NCBI GenBank assembly: GCA_005406025.1
Contig: BGZK01000077.1
Location: 434,001 to 498,000 of the forward strand
Source: Eumeta japonica
Lineage: Eukaryota > Arthropoda > Insecta > Lepidoptera > Psychidae
Length of the DNA: 64,000 bases
Direction of reading: 5' to 3'
A program made the translations under genes and the position numbers. Positions 57,269-64,000 of the stretch are shown here, piece by piece. Position 1 is the stretch's first letter, and every line of letters starts with the position of its first letter. The notes under the pieces were generated by a model. It did not search any database. It was not told where the DNA came from and saw only the letters and a program-made list of their open reading frames with translations.

Positions 57269-58259
57269 CTGATCGCTCTTTCACGGATTGTCCGCGCGCC
57301 GCGTGGCAGCTGTCATAACCTAACATTCTGGCCCATTCCTATCTTGAAAAGGAACATAAATAATGATCAATTCGTTTCATTTTATTTTTTCCGTTCATTG
57401 TTTTCACTATAAAAAGCAATAGAATTTTATTATTGGGTTATACTTATTTTTCATCGAAATAATTGAAAATCATTTAGTTTTCATTTAACGACTTTGAAAG
57501 GAAATATTTTGTTTGTATAATTGTTCGCTATATATACTTGTTTATGTTGTCAAATGATCAAACTTACGTTAATATCGTGATTGGTTGCATAACGACAGTA
57601 AAAGATAATAAGTATGTGTAATTCACGATTCTCAATCTTCTGGTAATTATTTTTCATTTTTGTGGCTCTTTTATTTAATTCATCAATATTATTAATTTCA
57701 CTATAAAATATCTCAATTTTAGGAAATTTCTTAAAACTATAAGAAAAAAAAGTTGAGCCATCGCGGGACGCCTGACAGAATGTCACATCGAAACTGTTGT
57801 ATAGAAAAATTTATAAAAGGATGGTTTATCAAGGGAAATAAATATGGCATAATCAAAAATAAAATATTTAAATTATTTCAAAGGAAAATTATTCTTTATT
57901 AAAAAAAAATACACCTTCATTTACTTCGAAAATTAAATACTTGTTCCGAAGTGAACACCAACATTGCATAAATTATAGGTATATGAGCTCAGCCTGATGA
58001 CACAGTGAGGTTGGCTGAGGCGAATGGGAAGAGAATCGCAGAGTTATGAGCGCGTGGAGACGCGTCGACACGCGAAAGCGTCGCCACGCCAGTAGCCGCT
58101 CTAGTCCATTGTATTAGATGTTTCACATCAAAATCCCACTTAAAATCGAATTATATACCAAGCAGTATAGGCAATTCATTATGTTGTGTCAGTTTATGAT
58201 CACGCACCTTCTGAACAATAACAATATTTTTATTTCGTATTAAGGGAGTTTAATCATGA
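57269..58259. other. mixed DNA, no supported gene
   Basis: GC-rich spots at 57270-57320 and 58015-58100 (CGCGTCGACACGCGAAAGCG) sit in AT-rich sequence. A 23-codon ORF in the second spot is too short to support. Confidence 0.35.
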
Positions 58260-58420
58260 GGCCTCTTCTATAGCCTAGTGCTGGCTAAGGGCTGCTAACG
58301 TTCATTGTGATACCGTGTTAACGTTCGAGACCACTGGTCGATTTTGACCGTAAGCAAGATTGGAACTCCATACCCTCTGCTTTGAAGGCTTCCCTTGATT
58401 ACTAAGCCACCATTACTTAT
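58260..58420 (-). repeat. tRNA-derived SINE-like copy T3
   Basis: On the minus strand, TGGCTTAGTAATCAAGG fits an A box and, about 45 bp on, GGAGTTCCAATCTTG fits a B box, as in a tRNA-derived SINE head. The sequence CTTCAAAGCAGAGGGTATGG lies between them. The body is different from T1 and T2. Confidence 0.5.
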
Positions 58421-58732
58421 ATATCGTACAAACGCTAAAAATTACACCCGGCAAAATATAAGAATTCATAACATTAAATAAAAACCAAGGACAATACCTA
58501 AGTAAAACACCTAAACAATCAATCCTTGTAATCAATCTTCACAAGTTTACACTTCCATTACACCGTGTAAAGAACATCTGCTCTTACGAGTATATCCACG
58601 TTCAATCCGTTGTGTAATATTTAGACTCTACAGCGATTTATTTACAAACACAGCCGTAGGAAGCGATATCAAAGAAAATTGCATTATAAACAAGCAACTG
58701 CTCACTGTACTCTTGGGTTAATATTCATAGTT

Positions 58733-58816
58733 ATGTCTACATTTGAAGCTGGAATTGATATGGATCTAGGGGCATTTCGCCGAGTGAAAGCTACCGTGGA
58801 CCAAGCTCGGGCGTAA
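58733..58816 (+). other. very short ORF with coding-like wording
   Basis: ATG 58733 to TAA 58814-58816 gives MSTFEAGIDMDLGAFRRVKA TVDQARA (27 residues) in a GC-richer patch. It is too short to call as a gene. It could be an upstream ORF or an exon piece. Confidence 0.12.
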
Positions 58817-59294
58817 ACAAATGCGCGCTGTTACAATACTCTTGTCGGTTCGCTGTCTCCTGTTCTGGCACTTCGCTCTAATAGACTAGACTATAAAGGA
58901 TTTCCTTTTTGTCTATGAACTCTCTTTAATATGTTTTATCGTGATAGTAATTTTTCGTAATTGGTACATTGATTGATTTATTTCTGTCAGACACTTTCGG
59001 ACGCGCGTATATGAACCACTAAAACGTCAGTACTTTATATGAAATTTTATTTCCTTTCAATTAGTATTGTTTCAACTCTTTCCGTTAATAGAGCGCCAGA
59101 AATGGTAACGGCCAGTAAATCAGAGTCTAATAAGTTATACTTATCTAATCATAAATATGTTTAATTACACACATTGATAATAATAATATACGTAGATAAT
59201 AATATATAATTTTTAAGGTGATTTGTTGAAGGGACTTGATGGTAATAGTAAAGAAATTATTATATTTTAGTGAAACTAATTTCACCAGTTTGTA

Positions 59295-59452
59295 CATTAT
59301 AGCGCCCGCTATCTCTCTGAATTGCCTGCGAATAATGTAATGCGCAGGTTCAGTGCTCCCCGACCCTTTCGTCTCCTCTGCCTTCCTATTTTACGGCATT
59401 GCGACGTTTCCGTGACTAACTTCACAGCGCCAGAATTTCGTGCGTTGTACTG
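59295..59452 (-). mobile_element. Tc1-type MITE, copy A2 (TA-flanked)
   Basis: The reverse complement of A1 aligns along the whole element: GAATTGCCTGCGAATAATGT, AATGCGCAGGTTCAGTGCTC, CGTGACTAACTTCACAGCGC and CGTGCGTTGTACTG. TA lies at both edges (59293-59294 and 59453-59454). The left terminal repeat is eroded (CATTATAGCGCCCGCTATC); the right one is intact. Confidence 0.8.
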
Positions 59453-60974
59453 TAATTAAAGATTTATTGTGCAAAACGGTTTCGCGTGATTAATTAATGA
59501 CATTAAAATGTCAGGAAATATCTCTTGAAAATATCTGCATTGTATCAGGATCGTGAGAGGAAGCCAGCTTATAGATAAAGCTCAAAATGTAATTGTAATC
59601 CCTGAAATTATGGCGCTTGTATTTCTATTCCATAGAATTTGGTCTTTGTATGTTAATTGAGGACATTTGAATTCAAAAAACCTCTCTAGACGGCATACTA
59701 ACCGTGAAGGTCGATGGGATGTGTATACAATAAATTTCGTAAATTTAATGTTTATGGTGTGTGATTTCACCAAAATGCAGCGGCCTTGATATAACGAATG
59801 TTTTTTTTTATGTTTTGATAATTCATGACGCATATATAAACGTGTGTGTTAGTTTTGTCTAAATAAAAAAAGCTTTGATCTGTACTTAAAATGGACTATA
59901 TTAATTTTTAAAACATTAGATATTCCAAACTTAATGTAACTAAACAAAGCGATAGGCAACGTAATAGTGAAGGTTGAAATAACAGAAATCAATGTTACTG
60001 ACATTGTAAAATAAAGAAAATTAATATAATTATTTCATGTTTTGATAAATATCAATGTACGTATCGAAGATTGAACATTAAATTTCCAAGAGAATATAAA
60101 AGAATATTGAATTTAAATTGTATATGAAATTAATTTACTTTTATTAACTTTCTTTCACTGTAATAACACTAATTATGCCTTATTAGCATTAATATTAAAT
60201 AGTTTTACATTAGAAAGCATAAAGCAATTATTATAGACCATCGGAAATAGCACAATGGTACATAATTCGTAAGTTGTTTATTTATATACCGTCTATTAAT
60301 TTATATACAATTTGTATTTTTATACAATCTAATATACATAAAATATATTTCTGTATGTTTTTAATATATACGTAAATATATCTTATATATATGTTAAATA
60401 ATATAATGTTTATAAATTCGTTTTCACCTAAAAAGTCATTTATAGGTTAACACTATTAAAGTACATTACATGTAGCTAAAAATGAATATTTTAATATAAT
60501 TAAGTATATTTCAAAATAATATTTTTTCAAATAGATTTCTATGCGTAGCACACTAACGATACGAACATGGTACGTTGAAGAAGTCAATGGTAATGTAAAA
60601 AGGTAACGTAGTAATGACCGCGTGCATTAGACGTTACATGCAATCATGGTTTGTGACGCAATGTGCACGTAATGATAAGGAGAACGTAATAAATACTACG
60701 ATGCACTATAGCAATAACGGAGTTCTTACAAAACAAATATATATCACAATGATTATAAATGAAGTCGTGTACAGTTTTTTTTTACTTCACGTGTAGGTAT
60801 GTATTGTTTATGGAAACAATAATCTCACAATGAATGACTTTCATCGAACCTTAAATTATAAAATACGAATACAGTCAATAATGAAAACTAAAATATTATC
60901 TTTTTATTTAAAAATATAAAAAATGCCGCCAAGAGATTTTTTTATTTCTTATTAAAGTACCTCATTCCAGAAAA
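59453..60974. other. AT-rich DNA, no gene
   Basis: Nothing supported; 60270-60540 is extremely AT-rich. Confidence 0.4.
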
Positions 60975-61270
60975 AAGCCCGCCAAGGCTATGTCGGTCCA
61001 CGCGCAGTGTAGGGTTCCGTATTTACTCGTCTTATTATGCGAACTTCGAAGGCAGCTTTTTTGTTTGATGCTATGAGCCTATTATTTGAGTTTAAAATCA
61101 GCCCACATAGGGCATACATTCTAAATTTTTTCAATATACATCTTGGAGTTTTTGAGTAAAATGCCTGTGACATACGAACAGGCGGACGGATGAACGGACG
61201 AGTAGACAGACGAAGGGATATAACGAAACTATAAGGGTTCCGTTTTTGCCTTTTTGGCTACGGAACTCAT
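60975..61270 (+). repeat. GGTTCC-ended lepidopteran repeat, copy F4 (short)
   Basis: It starts with AAGCCCGCCAAGGCTATGTC and GTGTAGGGTTCCGTA. It ends with GGCGGACGGATGAACGGACG, CTATAAGGGTTCCGTTTTTG and TTTTGGCTACGGAACTC. At about 295 bp it is a short member sharing only the ends with F1 and F3. Confidence 0.65.
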
Positions 61271-62950
61271 TCAGTTAAACAAATTTTTTTTTTGGTGTGA
61301 AAATCACCAATGTAAGAATACGTTTAAAAAGAAACGCCTTTCTAATAAGTGTAAAACTCTATTTGAATATCTTGATATAAATTTTGTAGAAAGCTATAAT
61401 ATCTATGAATTCATATTAGAAAATTATAGCAAGGGATTTATTTGATGAACAAATTCATGCAACATAATAAGACACAGTAATAATGTAACAATATCACAAA
61501 TTCATTAGTAAATGTCTATTTAAAAGGTTCCACCATTCATTTTAATTTGTCATTAAATTAAACAACTTCCTTATACGGTTTGTTACGATCTCAATTTTGT
61601 ACTACTTGCTGTACGCATTTTTGAGTTTTATAACAGTAATTTATTAGTAGTAGAGTAACGTAAAAATAGTGTTTCTTAGTAGCTGGCGATTTATATTGGT
61701 AATGAATAATTTGTCGGATTCAACGTTAAATACAATGAAATGACTTATTTTTCATTCTGTCTTTACGGAGACAATAGTCCATGTATGCATAAAGACAATT
61801 TAATATTATAATGAGAAGGGTTTTTATCAATTACAAGAGAAAAGGTCAATTAAAATTTTTACAATATCACAGCTCGCACAGCATTGGCATATCAGTAATC
61901 GTTATGTGCGATAGAATATAAAAATAATTGAATTTAACAATTTAACCTTGGCTCACTTTTTGTAACAATTTTTTGCTTTGAACTTAGAATTTTATAAGTG
62001 AAAACGTCTAATTCATAATTATAAGTCACAAATAATAATTTAATTTCACAGTACCGATATTAGTATGTTCCGTTGCTCAACTGTGAGATAAAAGTCACTG
62101 ATAGACATTATATGTTCATAATGTCATCATTTGGTTATTTATTTTCCGTCACTATAAGTGTAAAGGTGCTTCTTGGAAGACGGAGATTCCTAGACAGCAG
62201 CGTTTAAGGTATGTGTTACATCTAGAAACTAATGATAATTAGCTTTCTAAATAAATGTTGAAATGGTATTGCTAGGTTTTTAAGTAAGATGCCATTATGT
62301 GGGTGGATAAAACGGGTGAAATGTGAAAATTTATATTAAATTTTTGGGTTACTGTTATATATTAGTATACATTTGTGGTAGCGTTCTTTTTTGTGAACTG
62401 TGACTAATACGACGAAATATATTACGGTTTTTAAAATATTCTTATACCAAGGTTTATTGAATTAAAATATGTAATTAAAGAAAATAAACAGATAAACGAA
62501 AGATCTAAATGTTATAAACTTGCAGATACAATTACTGATAAGTATGATAAGCAATTCATTGATTTATTAAGGGTTGATTTCACCATGCAAGCACAATAAA
62601 CTAAGTTTTTGACAACGCGCCAAATGTCGCGTAGTTGCTAATTGTCATGAAGGATTGACAGTGCATGATAAAAACAACGTAAAATATGTAACAAAACTGT
62701 CTATATACAATTGGGGGGACTTTATGGTAAATTAAACAAACACCACATTTTGTAGAATCCTAATGAGTACGATGTTAACAAAAATAGAAATAACATTGAA
62801 ACGCAATAAAACAATAAAATACCATAGTATAAAAATCGTTAATATTATAAATACCACCATACACTTTACTTAAAGTATCTTAAATTAAATCAAATTTACA
62901 ATACTTTCTTAAAGTATAAAAATTTAAAACAAATTGGACGTTTCCGTAGG
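61271..62950. other. AT-rich DNA, no gene
   Basis: Nothing supported. Confidence 0.4.
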
Positions 62951-63085
62951 ATGTAGGTCACACTTAAAATTTTTAGAATTGGCTACTTAGAAACTGTAAA
63001 ATAATACAACATATTTAAATTTGAAAAATGGAACTCTTTGCCAACTTTATTATGTATATCATATTCATCTGTCATTTGCTTTTAA
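62951..63085 (+). mobile_element. mariner-like 5' end fragment, second lineage
   Basis: ATGTAGGTCACACTTAAAAT, GAAACTGTAAAATAATACAA, ATTTGAAAAATGGAACTCTT and TGCCAACTTTATTATGTATA match the complement of 20565-20690, the leader and end of the element at 20262-20687. No transposase follows. Confidence 0.7.
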
Positions 63086-63405
63086 AAAATTACGGCAAAA
63101 GGAATATTCGTCAATATGAATTTAACGCGTACATATTTTAACGTACATGTTTTTACGATATAAACCTTTTTTTTTACATGACTGAAAATTACCAATTAAA
63201 TAGTCACTGCTTACCGCTTAACCTAAAGCACATTTTTTGGTCAAATGTACAATAAATTTAAAATCCTTTTTTCATTATCACTTATTTAATTTTACATATT
63301 GAATTTAACGTATTAATATTAGAAATCGACGAGTGATCGCTCGAACAAATGATTATAATCGACATTTCCTTTTTTAATCTATGATATATGACGTCCAATC
63401 TCGGA
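63086..63405. other. AT-rich DNA, no gene
   Basis: Nothing supported. Confidence 0.4.
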
Positions 63406-63545
63406 GCGACGCACAGTTTCTCGACCGTCCAACGCGGCCATATATAGATCTTCCGTTCGCCGGAGCTCCCGTCGAAAAATTTCTGTGTAGTACACGCGAC
63501 AACATACGGACTTGTGCACGTTAGATTTTTTTCCTTTGGAAGTAA
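63406..63545 (+). promoter_or_regulatory. possible core promoter and first exon
   Basis: A CpG-richer block (GAGCGACGCACAGTTTCTCG, CCGTCCAACGCGG) precedes CATATATAG (63440-63448), a TATA-like box. GC-richer sequence (TTCCGTTCGCCGGAGCTCCC) runs across the expected start site near 63470. GGAA/GTAAAG at 63537-63545 could be a donor. No coding start follows within view. The pattern is suggestive only. Confidence 0.25.
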
Positions 63546-64000
63546 AGTGGTAAAAGATTATATGTTATATTTGTGATATTTTGTTTTTAGCAAGGAAATT
63601 GAGTAAAATATTGTTTTGAATATTAGTCGTCGTCTGGAAGATTTTTGTTATACGGAAATTGTTAAGGATAGGAGTAAACCTAATGGCACAGAAAGACAAT
63701 TTGGAAAAGTATCTAATTTATAAGCAGGCTGGACGGAGACATGCTTTTGTGATGCAACTGCCGATGTTTATTTTTACTATATAAATAAGTGATCGATGGA
63801 TAATTCATCGATAGATAATTATTGGTAATAGTGTTTTTGTTAGTAGCCGCAACACTTTATTTATTACGTTAAATGCGACTTGCTTCCGGTGCCTTAGTCA
63901 CTACCATCGCTGAGCTTAGGCAGTTTTGTTAGATTTGTACAATGATTCGAATCCCATGATTTATTAGATCTTCATTAAAGTGTACTTACACAAGCCAATT
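63546..64000. other. AT-rich DNA, no gene
   Basis: Nothing supported to the window end. Confidence 0.35.

Noticed and set aside
58262..58420. Functional tRNA gene
   Set aside because: A- and B-box-like words are present, but no acceptor or anticodon stems pair; a SINE head fits better.
1..64000. A coherent new defence or biosynthetic system
   Set aside because: No set of adjacent intact genes exists in the window; the structure is explained by mobile elements, satellites and AT-rich DNA.

Overview
The window is eukaryotic, AT-rich and apparently gene-poor. Several dispersed repeats point to a moth or butterfly (Lepidoptera). The best markers are six copies of a repeat tail carrying a degenerate GTGTCCATGGGCGGCGGTGA signature (7930-8110, 15885-15980, 18560-18785, 51265-51590, 52715-52870, 53735-54075) and four copies of a family whose ends read GGCCAAG...GGGTTCCG and TACGGAACCCT with GGAC tracts near the end (28251-28985, 30890-31425, 31523-32281, 60975-61270). 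The assignment to Lepidoptera rests on recalled family knowledge and was not searched. No bacterial operon, CRISPR array, rRNA gene or intact tRNA gene is visible, and no long intact protein-coding gene can be defended.

The content is mostly a graveyard of mobile elements. Three decayed mariner copies of one subfamily lie at 1360-2090, 5268-5365 plus 6213-7369, and 47553-48675. The middle one is split by an 847-bp insertion that carries the N-terminus of a second transposase type. Another mariner lineage is present at 20262-20687, with a related end at 62951-63085. Two short hAT elements (21625-21946, 27349-27574) have near-perfect 8-bp target duplications, and a pair of TA-flanked Tc1-type MITEs sits at 19866-20029 and 59295-59452. 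Non-LTR fragments are at 3606-3906, 10851-12196 and 37469-37660. A Penelope-like element at 32329-33170 keeps a reverse transcriptase end and a GIY-YIG endonuclease interrupted by an (AT)28 tract. Three tRNA-derived SINE-like copies lie on the minus strand (43205-43460, 50415-50635, 58260-58420).

Structured repeats stand out between the elements: a 26-copy, 46-47-bp satellite at 12384-13562 with a local dimeric higher-order pattern, a composite microsatellite at 44331-44474, a short TTAGG-type telomeric tract at 36963-36984, and several perfect or near-perfect hairpins. Two hairpins at 1457-1556 contain inverted copies of the mariner sequence beside them.

Host coding content is uncertain. 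A few short ORFs or exon-like pieces have coding-like composition plus a splice-site-like boundary or a good start (2758-2890, 34298-34474, 40265-40361, 42028-42240, 53397-53465, 57110-57268 minus). None matches a family I recognise, and each needs transcript evidence. The window may be intron or intergenic DNA of a larger locus, or a heterochromatic block.
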